Below, piece by piece: positions 9,050 to 16,904 of a stretch of 29,236 bases of DNA. Position 1 is the stretch's first letter. Every line of letters begins with the position of its first letter. Both the position numbers and the translations under genes were made by a program. The notes under the pieces were generated by a model that was not told the DNA's origin, did no database searches, and was given only the letters and a program-made list of their open reading frames with translations. Source of the DNA: CAYQTE01 sp964420285 (GTDB lineage Bacteria; Planctomycetota; Phycisphaerae; Tepidisphaerales; Tepidisphaeraceae); NCBI GenBank assembly GCA_964420285.1, contig CAYQTE010000062.1:1-29236 (forward strand). The letters are read 5' to 3'.

Positions 9050-10143
9050 GCAAACAACCAAAACTACCTTCCGATCAAGCGTGGCCGCGGGGTTTCGAAG
9101 GGCACGAGGCGGACCAGCAAGCGCGGTTAGCCGAGTTGCCTTTGTCCGAAAAGCTGGCGTGGCTGGAAGAGGCGCATCGCCTGGCACTGCACCTCCAAGA
9201 AGGCGCCGGACGGGCAGACGATTCGACCTCGGTGGAAGACTTGACCCTTCCGGGCGTTGACCGCGGCATACCGGCGGATTATGTGACACAAGTTTTTACT
9301 GCCGACGATTTGGCGCGCCTAGCGAACAAGACAGGGAAATATTTCCGCAGATGGCTGCGAGCCGAGCTAGAGCGGGGCAATACGCTTGTCGTGGATCACA
9401 CCCATGGAGAGCGCTGGCGTTTTTCCAAGGATGAGGCTGAGCAGTTGTTGAGGATGTTCCGTTCCAGCGCAAACTCTTCTTCGTCGAGGAAAAGGACTAC
9501 GCCAATGTCATTTGATTGTCACACTGGCACACTGGCGGGGAGCTTAGGAGCGGAGGCTGATCGCCTTTTGCCGGCTTTCGATAGATCGGTTCGGCCGCAA
9601 GCTCTTGATGAATTGCCGACCGATCCTGGAGTCTATTCCTTTTGGACTGCTGGCCCCAGGGCCATTTGTGATTTGGGATTGGATGACATGGAAGGCGAGA
9701 AATCGCTCCTTGTCCGTCCACTTTATATCGGCAAGGCGGAGGATTCCATCGCCAAGAGAATTCCAACGCAACATTTCAAGACAGGGAAAACCGGATGGTC
9801 GACGGCGCGCCGAACATTTGCTGCACTTCTTGGATTTAGGAGCTGTCTACGACCGACAAAAATGAAGGCACCGACTTCGAAGCAGTTGCGAATTCTGATC
9901 GCGAATTATGGCGTTGTCCCGGCAGATGAGGCAAAATTGACCGAATGGATGATGTCGAATCTTCTCATCCGCGCGGCGGCATCCCGATGGACTCCTCTGG
10001 AGGCTTTGGAGAACGAGTTAATGTTGCGCCTGCGACCGCCACTAAACCTCTTCAAGGCGAACTGGTCGAATCCATGGCGCGATCGAATCGAGCGAGCGCG
10101 ATCCATGATGAGAGAAAACGCCAGGGGTGCGGCGGTGATGTGA
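9046..10143 (+). CDS. fusion protein with C-terminal GIY-YIG-like nuclease domain
   Basis: The 365-residue protein has three visible parts. Residues 1-52 contain FEGHEADQQARLAELPLSEK and WLEEAHRLALHL, resembling the short partner proteins often encoded next to small nucleotidyltransferases. Residues about 75-140 (FTADDLARLANKTGKYFRRW through WRFSKDEAEQLLRMF) look like a small helical, possibly DNA-binding, module. Residues about 185-345 look like a GIY-YIG domain: PGVYSFW (GVY, 195-197), PLYIGKA (YIG, 227-229), R238, STARRTFAALLG (252-263), a glutamate in LEALENEL (about 318-325), and RPPLNL. GIY-YIG enzymes cut DNA using the two tyrosines, an arginine and a glutamate. The gene is coupled to the nucleotidyltransferase by a 4-nt overlap. 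The function of the pair is unknown to me, but an effector or defence role is plausible. Confidence 0.75.
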   Translation: MSKQPKLPSDQAWPRGFEGHEADQQARLAELPLSEKLAWLEEAHRLALHLQEGAGRADDSTSVEDLTLPGVDRGIPADYVTQVFTADDLARLANKTGKYFRRWLRAELERGNTLVVDHTHGERWRFSKDEAEQLLRMFRSSANSSSSRKRTTPMSFDCHTGTLAGSLGAEADRLLPAFDRSVRPQALDELPTDPGVYSFWTAGPRAICDLGLDDMEGEKSLLVRPLYIGKAEDSIAKRIPTQHFKTGKTGWSTARRTFAALLGFRSCLRPTKMKAPTSKQLRILIANYGVVPADEAKLTEWMMSNLLIRAAASRWTPLEALENELMLRLRPPLNLFKANWSNPWRDRIERARSMMRENARGAAVM

Positions 10144-10219
10144 CGATCGCTGAGAGCAATCCGTAACGCCCGAGCATAGCGTCAAGTCTGCCAGGGTAAT
10201 GGCGGGGCGCGAAGGGAGA

Positions 10220-10756
10220 CTACACGATCATATGCGGCGACTTGGGCGGCCAGGGGTGAGTGCCGCCGGATTTTTCGAGCAGGCGGATGCCAGTGATCGT
10301 CATGCCGTGGTCAATGGCCTTGCACATGTCGTAGATCGTCAATGCCGCGACGGCCACGGCGGTCAGGGCCTCCATCTCGACGCCGGTGCGCGCGGAAATG
10401 GTGGCCGTGGCGCGGATGCGGAGTTTGACTTCGCCTGGATTGCCGGGCCGGCCTTCCGGCTCGTCAAACTCGACATGCACGGTGTCGATCGGCAGGGGAT
10501 GGCACAGCGGGATCAGTTCGCCGCATCGCTTGGCCGCCATGATGCCGGCGACGCGGGCCGTGTTCAGAACCTCGCCCTTGGGGACTTTGCCGAACGCGAT
10601 GGCCTGCAACGTTGCGTGGGCCATGGAGATGAATCCCACGGCCGTAGCGGTGCGACGCGTGACCGGCTTGCCCGATACGTCCACCATGCGGGCGTTGCCC
10701 GATTCGTCCAGATGCGTGAGTTTCGGTTGGGATTTGTCAGCGGATTTACGCGGCAT
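10220..10756 (-). CDS. moaC: cyclic pyranopterin monophosphate synthase (MoaC)
   Basis: MoaC converts the product of MoaA, 3',8-cyclo-7,8-dihydro-GTP, to cyclic pyranopterin monophosphate in molybdenum cofactor synthesis. The 178-residue sequence carries the family hallmarks: ARMVDVSGKPVTRRTA, VLNTARVAGIMAAKRCGELI followed by PLCHPLPI, and GVEMEALTAV...LTIYDMCKAID. The KRCGE/CHP and GVEMEAL segments form the active site. It is slightly longer than usual (about 160) at the N-terminus (MPRKSADKSQPK). It begins 24 nt after kdsA, so the two are probably in one transcript although the pathways are unrelated. No other molybdenum-cofactor gene is in the window. It converges with the GIY-YIG fusion gene. 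Confidence 0.97.
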   Translation of the reverse strand: MPRKSADKSQPKLTHLDESGNARMVDVSGKPVTRRTATAVGFISMAHATLQAIAFGKVPKGEVLNTARVAGIMAAKRCGELIPLCHPLPIDTVHVEFDEPEGRPGNPGEVKLRIRATATISARTGVEMEALTAVAVAALTIYDMCKAIDHGMTITGIRLLEKSGGTHPWPPKSPHMIV

Positions 10757-10780
10757 AAATTCCCCTTTGGCACGATCGCC

Positions 10781-11602
10781 TCAAGCGGGCCATGTCTTCC
10801 TGAGATCGACAAGCTGCCGAACCTGCTCAAGCAGCGGCTGGATGGAATCCAAAGGCAACATCGACGCCGCATCGCTCTTGGCGCTGGCGGGATCGGGATG
10901 CGTTTCCAGGAAAAGTCCATCGACACCGGCAACCACGGCCGCCCGCGCCAGCAGGGGCGAGAATTTCGGATTTCCGCCGCTTTGCGTGCCCAGCCCGGCC
11001 GGTTGCTGCGTCGAATGGGTGATATCGAAAATCACCGGGCAGCCGGTTTCCTTCATGATCGAAAGCCCCGTGAAATCGTTGACCAGCCGGTTATAGCCGA
11101 AGAATGTGCCACGCTCGGTCAGGAGGATGCGCTGGTTGCCGGTGGATCGGATTTTCGCCGCCGCGTTGGCCATTTCCGCCGGGGCCATGAACTGGCCTTT
11201 CTTGACGTTGACCCAGCGCCCGGTCTCGCCGGCGGCCACAAGCAGATCGGTCTGCCGCGCCAGAAATGCTGGAATCTGCAACACATCCACAACGGCTGCC
11301 GCCGCCTGCGCCTGGTGGGTTTCGTGGATATCAGTCAGCACGGCCACGCCGATCTCGTCTTTCACTCGCTTAAGCACGGCCAGACCGTCGCACAATCCCG
11401 GCCCGCGAAAGCTCGAATTGGCCGAGCGATTGGCCTTGTCAAAGCTGGCCTTGAAGACGTACCGAAACCCCAGCCGGTCGCAGTACGTTTTCAAACGTCT
11501 GGCGACGGTGAGGCACAGTTCCAGCGATTCGATGACGCAGGGTCCGCCGATGATCAGCAAACCGGCCCCGGAACTGTCGAAAAGGTCAGGCGTCGTATTC
11601 AT
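10781..11602 (-). CDS. kdsA: 3-deoxy-8-phosphooctulonate synthase (Kdo-8-P synthase)
   Basis: KdsA condenses phosphoenolpyruvate with arabinose 5-phosphate to give Kdo-8-phosphate, the precursor of the inner-core sugar of lipopolysaccharide. The 273-residue product has IIGGPCVIES near the start, FKASFDKANRSANSSFRGPG, TDIHETHQAQ, VLQIPAFLARQTDLL, NVKKGQFMAP, ERGTFFGYNRLV, FDITHSTQQP and LFLETHPDPASAKSDAASML, all diagnostic of KdsA and not of DAHP synthase. After NVKKGQ the sequence reads FMAP. The ATG at 11602 fits the family length; the longer upstream frame overlaps the DAGK gene. It follows the lipid-kinase gene by 34 nt, consistent with an envelope-related operon. Its presence implies an LPS-type outer membrane. 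Confidence 0.97.
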   Translation of the reverse strand: MNTTPDLFDSSGAGLLIIGGPCVIESLELCLTVARRLKTYCDRLGFRYVFKASFDKANRSANSSFRGPGLCDGLAVLKRVKDEIGVAVLTDIHETHQAQAAAAVVDVLQIPAFLARQTDLLVAAGETGRWVNVKKGQFMAPAEMANAAAKIRSTGNQRILLTERGTFFGYNRLVNDFTGLSIMKETGCPVIFDITHSTQQPAGLGTQSGGNPKFSPLLARAAVVAGVDGLFLETHPDPASAKSDAASMLPLDSIQPLLEQVRQLVDLRKTWPA

Positions 11603-11636
11603 GTTTGTTGCGGCCGGATGGTGTCGGGAAGGGTGC

Positions 11637-12524
11637 TCACAGGTTGGCCGGCAGGATAAGAGGCAGGCGCACGGGAAGCAAGTGGACTTCCAGCGGCGTA
11701 TTTCCAGCCGCGTCGCCATCGACCTGAACGGCCACCGGTTCGACCGATTCGATCTGGACGCGCTGCCCTTTGACGTAGCGGACGCCTTCGACGGTCAGAT
11801 GTTCGCCCGCCGCCGCGTACAGGGCTATTTCCGCCAGTTGCGCCGGCGACGCGCAGGGCATGGCGCAGACATCGAGCAGCCCGTCATCCGGCCGGGCGTC
11901 CGGCAGGACCGGGAATCCCGTCCCGTATTCCGGCACGTTGCCGATGAAGGCCAAAGCCGGCTCATCGCGCAGAATAACCTGTCCGTCCACTTTCACCGTC
12001 AGTGGCGGATAGGTGAACCGCGACAGGGCCAAGGCCGCCGGCAGGACGTAAGCCTGCTTGCCGATCGGGCCGGTGCGAAGGCGAGCCAATTCGTGAACAA
12101 CCTCGCCATCGATGCCGACACCGGCCACCAGGAGCATGATGCGTCCGTTGGCGGATGCGACATCAACGGCCCGCATGCGTCCCGCTTTGAAGGCGGCCAG
12201 GACGCCGGATTCCGGATGTGGGTCATTGGCTCTAAAGCCCAGGTGCTGCCCCATGAGATTGGCTGTGCCGCGCGGGACGAGCAGAATCGGGGGCGAGCCT
12301 CCCATTTCGCGATAGTACCGGCCCACAACTTCGCCGAGCGTGCCGTCGCCGCCGATGACGATCGCCGCCTGGGCGTCGGCGGGCAGGGGTTCGGGCGATG
12401 TCGATCGGCCGGGAAGGAGCACGGTTTCATAGCCGGCGTTGGTCAGCGCCCGTTCCAGCCGTAGCGCCATGTCGCCGGACTGGCCGCTGCCCGCTATCGG
12501 ATTGGCGAAAATGAGAACTGCCAT
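11637..12524 (-). CDS. diacylglycerol kinase catalytic-domain (YegS/DagK-like) lipid kinase
   Basis: The 295-residue protein has the DAGK catalytic signatures: FANPIAGSG at residues 6-14, AIVIGGDGTLGEVV with GGDGT at about 58-62, and VPRGTANLMGQHLG with the nucleotide-binding PRGTAN at about 84-89. The C-terminal half carries the expected GVGIDGEVV, DDGLLDV and QVDGDAAG motifs. Family members phosphorylate diacylglycerol or related lipids and work in membrane lipid turnover; the exact substrate cannot be told. I chose the ATG at 12524, which places NPxAGxG near the N-terminus; a GTG five codons upstream is also possible. It heads a likely dagK-kdsA-moaC transcript and is divergent from the TPR/alpha-CTD gene. 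Confidence 0.92.
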   Translation of the reverse strand: MAVLIFANPIAGSGQSGDMALRLERALTNAGYETVLLPGRSTSPEPLPADAQAAIVIGGDGTLGEVVGRYYREMGGSPPILLVPRGTANLMGQHLGFRANDPHPESGVLAAFKAGRMRAVDVASANGRIMLLVAGVGIDGEVVHELARLRTGPIGKQAYVLPAALALSRFTYPPLTVKVDGQVILRDEPALAFIGNVPEYGTGFPVLPDARPDDGLLDVCAMPCASPAQLAEIALYAAAGEHLTVEGVRYVKGQRVQIESVEPVAVQVDGDAAGNTPLEVHLLPVRLPLILPANL

Positions 12525-12580
12525 GTGCCAGGACCGCACAGTCCAAAAGGAAAGCTGGCCGCCACCGGCGACACTCCGGT

Positions 12581-12609
12581 TTGACAGCCGACGATCTTGC
12601 TACTATCAA
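12581..12609 (+). promoter_or_regulatory. sigma70-type promoter of the TPR/alpha-CTD gene
   Basis: TTGACA (12581-12586), a 17-nt spacer and TATCAA (12604-12609) lie 42 nt before the start codon. The -35 box is a perfect consensus match and the spacing is ideal; the -10 box matches 4 of 6. It sits in the divergent spacer between the lipid-kinase gene and the TPR gene. Confidence 0.65.
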
Positions 12610-12651
12610 TATACGGGAGTTTCAGCGTCTTAACCAAGCGAATAGCGAAAT

Positions 12652-13554
12652 ATGAGCGATACCAGCGTTACGACAATCAATGAGAAGGCTGCCGAAGAAT
12701 ACTTCCGCCGGGCCCGCGAGGCCGAGGAACAGGGTCTGCACGAGAAGGCGGTCGAGTTTTACGAGCGGGCTCTGAGCGAGAACAGCGACCACGAAATGGC
12801 TGCATTCCGGCTGGCGATCCTGTACGACCGCCGGGCGGAGGACGCCAAGGCGATCGAGCTTCTGGAGCGCATCTGCACCAGCCCGCCGGTCCATCTCAAC
12901 GCACTGATGAATCTGGCGGTGCTGTACGAGGACAACAACCATTACGACGAGGCACATCGCTGCCTGGACGCGATCCTGCGCACGAATCCAAACCATGAGC
13001 GGGCCCGCCTGTATATGCGCGATGTGGAATCCGCGCGGCGGATGTATTTCGATGACGATGAGCAGCGCTCCGACCGCCGCAACGCCATCCTCGATGTGCC
13101 GGTCACCGATTTTGAATTGTCCGTCCGCAGCCGCAATTGCCTCAAGAAAATGAACATCCGCACGCTGGGCGATCTGCTGCGAACCAGCGAGCAGGAATTA
13201 CTCAGCTACAAGAACTTTGGCGAGACCAGCCTCAGCGAGATCAAGGCTCTCCTGGCGCAAAAAGGACTGCGCCTCGGCCAGAACGCCGAAGAAGGCAAGT
13301 CGCCGCTTCAACGGCCGGCCAATCCGGTTGGCAACGTACCACCCGAAATCCTTTCCAAGAGCGTGGCCGATCTCGAACTCTCGGTGCGCAGCCGCAAGGC
13401 GCTGCAGCGGCTGACGATCAACACCGTCGGCGAACTGGCATCGCGCACGGAAGATGAGCTCCTGGGCTGCAAGAACTTCGGCCAGACAAGCCTCAACGAG
13501 ATCAAGCAACAGCTCAGCCAGTTCGGCATGGCGCTGCGCAAACTCGAGGAGTGA
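12652..13554 (+). CDS. TPR protein with two RNA polymerase alpha C-terminal-like domains
   Basis: The 300-residue product begins with about three tetratricopeptide-like repeats (roughly residues 14-47, 48-81 and 82-115, e.g. EEYFRRAREAEEQGLHEKA). Two copies of an alpha-CTD-type helix-hairpin-helix fold follow at about 153-208 and 239-296. Each has the pattern LELSVRSRKALQRLTINTVG...ELLGCKNFGQTSLNEIK. In RNA polymerase alpha this domain binds UP-element DNA and activators. Here the normal alpha N-terminal domain is absent, so this is not RpoA. Proteins of this type are known from planctomycetes as hypothetical conserved proteins. A role in transcription or as a DNA-binding scaffold is inferred. 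It has its own good promoter and is followed by the SpoIID-like gene 27 nt later. Confidence 0.9.
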   Translation: MSDTSVTTINEKAAEEYFRRAREAEEQGLHEKAVEFYERALSENSDHEMAAFRLAILYDRRAEDAKAIELLERICTSPPVHLNALMNLAVLYEDNNHYDEAHRCLDAILRTNPNHERARLYMRDVESARRMYFDDDEQRSDRRNAILDVPVTDFELSVRSRNCLKKMNIRTLGDLLRTSEQELLSYKNFGETSLSEIKALLAQKGLRLGQNAEEGKSPLQRPANPVGNVPPEILSKSVADLELSVRSRKALQRLTINTVGELASRTEDELLGCKNFGQTSLNEIKQQLSQFGMALRKLEE

Positions 13555-13581
13555 TCGCTTTTACAACAGGGCAAGGATGCC

Positions 13582-14850
13582 ATGTCACACTGCAGCCGAC
13601 GCACCGTTCTCAAGGGGCTGGCGCTGGGCGCCGGTTCGTTCCTGCTGGGATGCAGCAACCAGAATGACGTGACAGTTGCGCCGTCGAGCGTGCGCCGCGT
13701 GCGCGTGCGCCTGGTGCAGGATCAGACCCAGGTGATGCTGGGGGCGTCGGCCAATCCGATGGTCTCCACCGCCTCGGCGCCCACGCCCCGCGGTCTGCAT
13801 TTTCTTGACCGCTCCGGCGCTGCCGTGACCCTCTCGCCGGCCGGTTGGAACATCGGATCGGTGTCGTTCGGCATTGGTGATCTGGTCATTCAGCCGGCCA
13901 CGGAAGGATCGCTCAGCGTCAACGGCCAATTTTATCGCGGCAGCCTGCGTCTGGTGGCGCTCTCGGCCGATCACTTCGATGTCATCAATGAGAATCTCGA
14001 CGTCGAGGGCTATCTCAAGGGCGTTTTGCCTCGCGAGTTGTATCCCCATTGGAGTCTTGAAACCTACCGGGCCCAGGCGATCGTGGCGCGAACCTACGCG
14101 CTATACGAGGTGCAAACCGCCGGACGCAACCGCTATTGGGATCTGTATCCCGATCAGCGCAGCCAGGTCTACGGCGGCGTCGGCGCCGAGACGGCCATCT
14201 CGCGGCAGGCCGTTGACGATACGGCCGGCATCGTGCTGGCCTACGGCCCGGCCGACAGGGAAACCATCTTTAAGGCGTATTTCAGTTCATGCTGCGGCGG
14301 CGTGACGCAGGCGGCCAGCGATGCCTTCGGCGATCCGCCCCTTGCGCCGCTGTCGGAGCAGAACGTCGGGCCGGTGTGCAACGCCTGCACCAAGTTCAAC
14401 TGGAACCCGGTGGAATTGAAAAAGGACGAGTTGACGCGCCGATTTCACACCTGGGCCAGACGCAAGGCCGAGCAGGAGGGCAAGGCTCGGGCGGAGGAGT
14501 CGATGGCGGCCATCGACCGGGTGGAGATCATCCTGCTCAACCGCTTCGGGCGTCCTTCGCGTTTCCGCGTCACCGATGTCGCCAACAAGCAATACGTACT
14601 TTTCAGCGAGGAATTCCGCTCCGCCGCCAATTCGGTCGATTCCGCCGGCGAGCCGACCCTCTCCAGCAGCTTCCTGAAAATCGACAGCCGCCCCGGCTCG
14701 GACGTCGTGCGTTTTGTTGAAGGCCACGGCTACGGCCACGGCGTGGGCCTGTGCCAATGGTGTGCCCAAGCCCGCGCCGAGCGCGGCATGCGCCACGAAG
14801 ACATCCTCGCCGCCGCCTATCCCAGGGCCCGGCTGGTCAGGGCGTATTGA
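13582..14850 (+). CDS. SpoIID/LytB domain lipoprotein
   Basis: The 422-residue protein starts with a twin-arginine-like signal (SRRTVLKG, R6-R7), a hydrophobic stretch and a lipobox LLGC with C24, so it should be exported and lipid-anchored. The central and C-terminal parts match the SpoIID family: EGYLKGVLPRELYPHW, LETYRAQAIVARTYALY, QVYGGVGAET, FKAYFSSCCGGVTQAASDAF, and near the end GHGYGHGVGLCQWCAQARAERG. SpoIID is a lytic transglycosylase that cuts denuded glycan strands during sporulation; homologues in non-sporulating bacteria are thought to act in peptidoglycan remodelling. The glutamate in LPRELYP corresponds to the catalytic region. Cysteines around the CCGG and CNAC segments may form disulfides or bind metal. 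Confidence 0.92.
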   Translation: MSHCSRRTVLKGLALGAGSFLLGCSNQNDVTVAPSSVRRVRVRLVQDQTQVMLGASANPMVSTASAPTPRGLHFLDRSGAAVTLSPAGWNIGSVSFGIGDLVIQPATEGSLSVNGQFYRGSLRLVALSADHFDVINENLDVEGYLKGVLPRELYPHWSLETYRAQAIVARTYALYEVQTAGRNRYWDLYPDQRSQVYGGVGAETAISRQAVDDTAGIVLAYGPADRETIFKAYFSSCCGGVTQAASDAFGDPPLAPLSEQNVGPVCNACTKFNWNPVELKKDELTRRFHTWARRKAEQEGKARAEESMAAIDRVEIILLNRFGRPSRFRVTDVANKQYVLFSEEFRSAANSVDSAGEPTLSSSFLKIDSRPGSDVVRFVEGHGYGHGVGLCQWCAQARAERGMRHEDILAAAYPRARLVRAY

Positions 14851-14870
14851 GCGGCGAGCACGCCGATGTG

Positions 14871-15347
14871 TTATTCGGGCAGATTGGCCAGATCAATTTG
14901 ATCCTTGGCCCGTCCCGACGCTTGCTTCATCTTGCGCAACCAATTGAGCGATGCATAGCGCAGGCCGGCGGACTCGATGCTTGATGCACGAAGGTGTGCG
15001 ACGTCCTCATCCGGGAAACCAGGGACGTAGTCGAACAGGTCAAGGAACCCGTATCTAGTCGTCAACATCATCAGGTGGCTGGCCTGCACGAAGGCAAGCG
15101 TGACCGGATAGGTGCGCTCGATGCCCGTGGCTGGATCGAGTTCCTTGCCGATGTAACGAGCGTCCAGTTCCGTCAGCGCGCGCAAGAGTGCCAATTCTGA
15201 GTCGCCAGAGCGAACCCAGACAATATCCGTGTCTTCGGTGGCTCGTCCGTACCCGTGGAAGTTCACGGCGTGCCCGCCGATGATGAAAAACGGCACCCCG
15301 TGACGGCCCAGCACCTCAAGAAGTTTGCGATCATCCAGCGTGGCCAT
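14871..15347 (-). CDS. nucleotidyltransferase-fold protein
   Basis: The 158-residue protein has the signature FFIIGGHAVNFHGYGRATEDTDIVW: GG at 24-25, D39 and D41 as metal ligands, a possible third acidic residue in FLDLFD, and the C-terminal GRAKDQIDLANL motif. It belongs to the same broad superfamily as the gene at 8552-9049, but the two are only distantly alike outside the motifs. The start is uncertain: ATGs at 15347 and 15365 both overlap the preceding small gene, by 17 and 35 nt, and 15407 is less likely. The pair resembles the two-gene nucleotidyltransferase modules common in bacteria, sometimes toxin-antitoxin systems. No substrate can be deduced. Confidence 0.85.
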   Translation of the reverse strand: MATLDDRKLLEVLGRHGVPFFIIGGHAVNFHGYGRATEDTDIVWVRSGDSELALLRALTELDARYIGKELDPATGIERTYPVTLAFVQASHLMMLTTRYGFLDLFDYVPGFPDEDVAHLRASSIESAGLRYASLNWLRKMKQASGRAKDQIDLANLPE

Positions 15348-15552
15348 CGGAAAAACCCGCGACATCAATCGCCCGCGCCTTGTAATTACGGCGAAGGAAA
15401 TGGGCATAGCCTACAGGTGACTGACTGAGCGTCGTCCACATTCTCTGCTGCATGCGGGCCATGTCCGCCATCCGCTCCTCGGGCGTCTTTTGCAATGCCA
15501 GATGGCGCCGATAGCGATCACGCCGGGCAAGTTGTTCGGCAATTTCGTTCAT
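15331..15552 (-). CDS. small partner protein of the nucleotidyltransferase
   Basis: This 73-residue, highly charged helical protein reads MNEIAEQLARRDRYRRHLAL, then TPEERMADMARMQQRMWTTL, then PVGYAHFLRRNYKARAI. Short proteins with this ERxxxMxxxQxRxW...GYxHFLRRNxKxR pattern are encoded directly upstream of small nucleotidyltransferases in many genomes. Here it overlaps the nucleotidyltransferase start. By analogy it may act as a cognate partner or antitoxin, but there is no direct evidence. The four-residue core FLRR followed by NYKAR is basic and could bind nucleic acid. Confidence 0.7.
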   Translation of the reverse strand: MNEIAEQLARRDRYRRHLALQKTPEERMADMARMQQRMWTTLSQSPVGYAHFLRRNYKARAIDVAGFSDGHAG

Positions 15553-15614
15553 GGCGGCTCAGATTGTACATGGTAAGACGGATATCGGCATCGGCTGTTG
15601 CGTGCAATTTCGGA

Positions 15615-16094
15615 TCATGCTGACGCGCAAGGCGGCAGGGGCTGCGGCCAGACTTTGCGTATCATGAACGGCACCAGGAAAAGGAGAACCAAAGACACGG
15701 CCAGCATGGCGAATGAGACAATGAGGCAAATGACGGATCCCAGCCACAATGAGATGGCAGAATCGACCCGCACATCATCGGGGTTCATGGGATCATAGCG
15801 CAACGCGATCGAATCCCCGACCGAATAGCCGGGTGGGTTGGATGATATGTCTGACTGGCTGCGATGCGACACGCCCGCGGCGTCGGAAAACGTGAAGACC
15901 GGGGAATACATGGTCCCGTTGTCGCCGGACACGCTTTTTAACTCGACGACCTGCCCACGGCACGCAACGGCAGTTTCGAGGAACTTCCTCGTGGAGCGGT
16001 AGAAATAGCCGCCGCCCGCGAGAGCACCAACTGTCGGCAGCAGGAACAACAGCCCGATGATCCGGGACACCGGGATGAAGCCGTGGACATTCAT
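15615..16094 (-). CDS. DUF3592-type membrane protein
   Basis: The 159-residue protein has two predicted membrane helices (about residues 10-32 and 118-145) flanking a soluble beta-rich region. That region contains CRGQVVELKSVSGDN, YSPVFTFSDAAGVSHRSQS, PPGYSVGDSIALRYDPMNP and DDVRVDS. It is the DUF3592 pattern: a small extracytoplasmic or cytosolic beta domain between two helices, with the GDxVxVxYDPxNPxxxR signature. The function of the family is not known. The ATG at 16094 was chosen to give a compact first helix; a further 14 residues could be added upstream. It runs in the same direction as the neighbouring minus-strand genes but is separated by more than 60 nt on each side. Confidence 0.82.
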   Translation of the reverse strand: MNVHGFIPVSRIIGLLFLLPTVGALAGGGYFYRSTRKFLETAVACRGQVVELKSVSGDNGTMYSPVFTFSDAAGVSHRSQSDISSNPPGYSVGDSIALRYDPMNPDDVRVDSAISLWLGSVICLIVSFAMLAVSLVLLFLVPFMIRKVWPQPLPPCASA

Positions 16095-16191
16095 GGCCGC
16101 TGATCCTACTACGACCACCGCGCATGACAAAGCCAACCTTCAAGCGGTGAATGCTGACGTTCAATTTGTCGCTGGCTCGGGGACGTTGGGT

Positions 16192-16665
16192 CTACCGCGA
16201 TCGTTTTTCCGCCGCCGTCTTGATGTTTGGCAGCAGCTTCTTCCATGCGCCGTGGATACGCTCCTCCAGATCCGCATCGCCGAATCCAAACGTCCGCTGG
16301 CCCAGGCGCAGCAGCGTCGCCTTGCCGGCCTTTTGCGGCTGAAGCTCGAAAATAAACACGTTGCTCACCGGCAGGTGGGTCATGCCGATCTGGCCGATCA
16401 GCCGCAGCAGTTTCCCCGGTTCGATGTACGTGACCGTCGCCAGAATGAACGTCGTTCCGTCCTTGGCCGTGGAAATCCACTTCCCGCCGGGCGTCACGTC
16501 CATCGTGTGCTTGTTCCACTTCTTCGGGTCTGGATCAAAGCCGAACCATTTGCCTGGATTGGTAACGGCGGCCCAGACCTTTTTGGGGTTGGCGTCGATG
16601 TGGATTTCCTCAATGAACTGAAAACCCGTGGCTTTGAGTTTCAGCAGCTTCAGCGGATTGGCCAT
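16192..16665 (-). CDS. SRPBCC (AHSA1/START-like) family protein
   Basis: The 157-residue protein has the SRPBCC ligand-binding layout. FQFIEEIHIDANPKKVWAAV leads into VTNPGKWFGFDPD; then come the middle strands GGKWISTAKDGTTF and VTYIEPGKLLRLIG, the strand VFIFELQPQKAGKATLLRL, and a long C-terminal helix after HGAWKKLL. Members bind hydrophobic ligands or act as Hsp90 co-chaperone-like proteins. The ligand cannot be inferred from sequence. The gene is divergent from the SPFH gene, with 239 nt between the start codons. Confidence 0.85.
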   Translation of the reverse strand: MANPLKLLKLKATGFQFIEEIHIDANPKKVWAAVTNPGKWFGFDPDPKKWNKHTMDVTPGGKWISTAKDGTTFILATVTYIEPGKLLRLIGQIGMTHLPVSNVFIFELQPQKAGKATLLRLGQRTFGFGDADLEERIHGAWKKLLPNIKTAAEKRSR

Positions 16666-16904
16666 GTGTCAGTCCTCTATAGGTCTCGATGCACGAACGC
16701 GGGCTCGATATCCGATCGGGCCGGCTGGAATTCTACCGGATTGTACTACCCGGCAAAAGTGGACATTCCACCGGTTGTCCAGACCCGGTGAGCGTTACAA
16801 AGAACCCGAGATGTTGTAGTGCCCGGCCACTGTTGTTGTGCGGCCGGCGCGGTACGATATGGGCGCGGTTAGAAACCATATCGGATGACCCGAAGGAGGT
16901 CGTT

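Noticed and set aside
10199..11659. 486-residue plus-strand frame across moaC and kdsA
   Set aside because: It runs antisense through two well-recognised genes and has no domain-like features.
16827..16861. Possible promoter before the SPFH gene (TTGTTG/TACGAT)
   Set aside because: The spacing between the candidate boxes is about 14 nt and the match is poor. The ribosome site is clear but the promoter is not.
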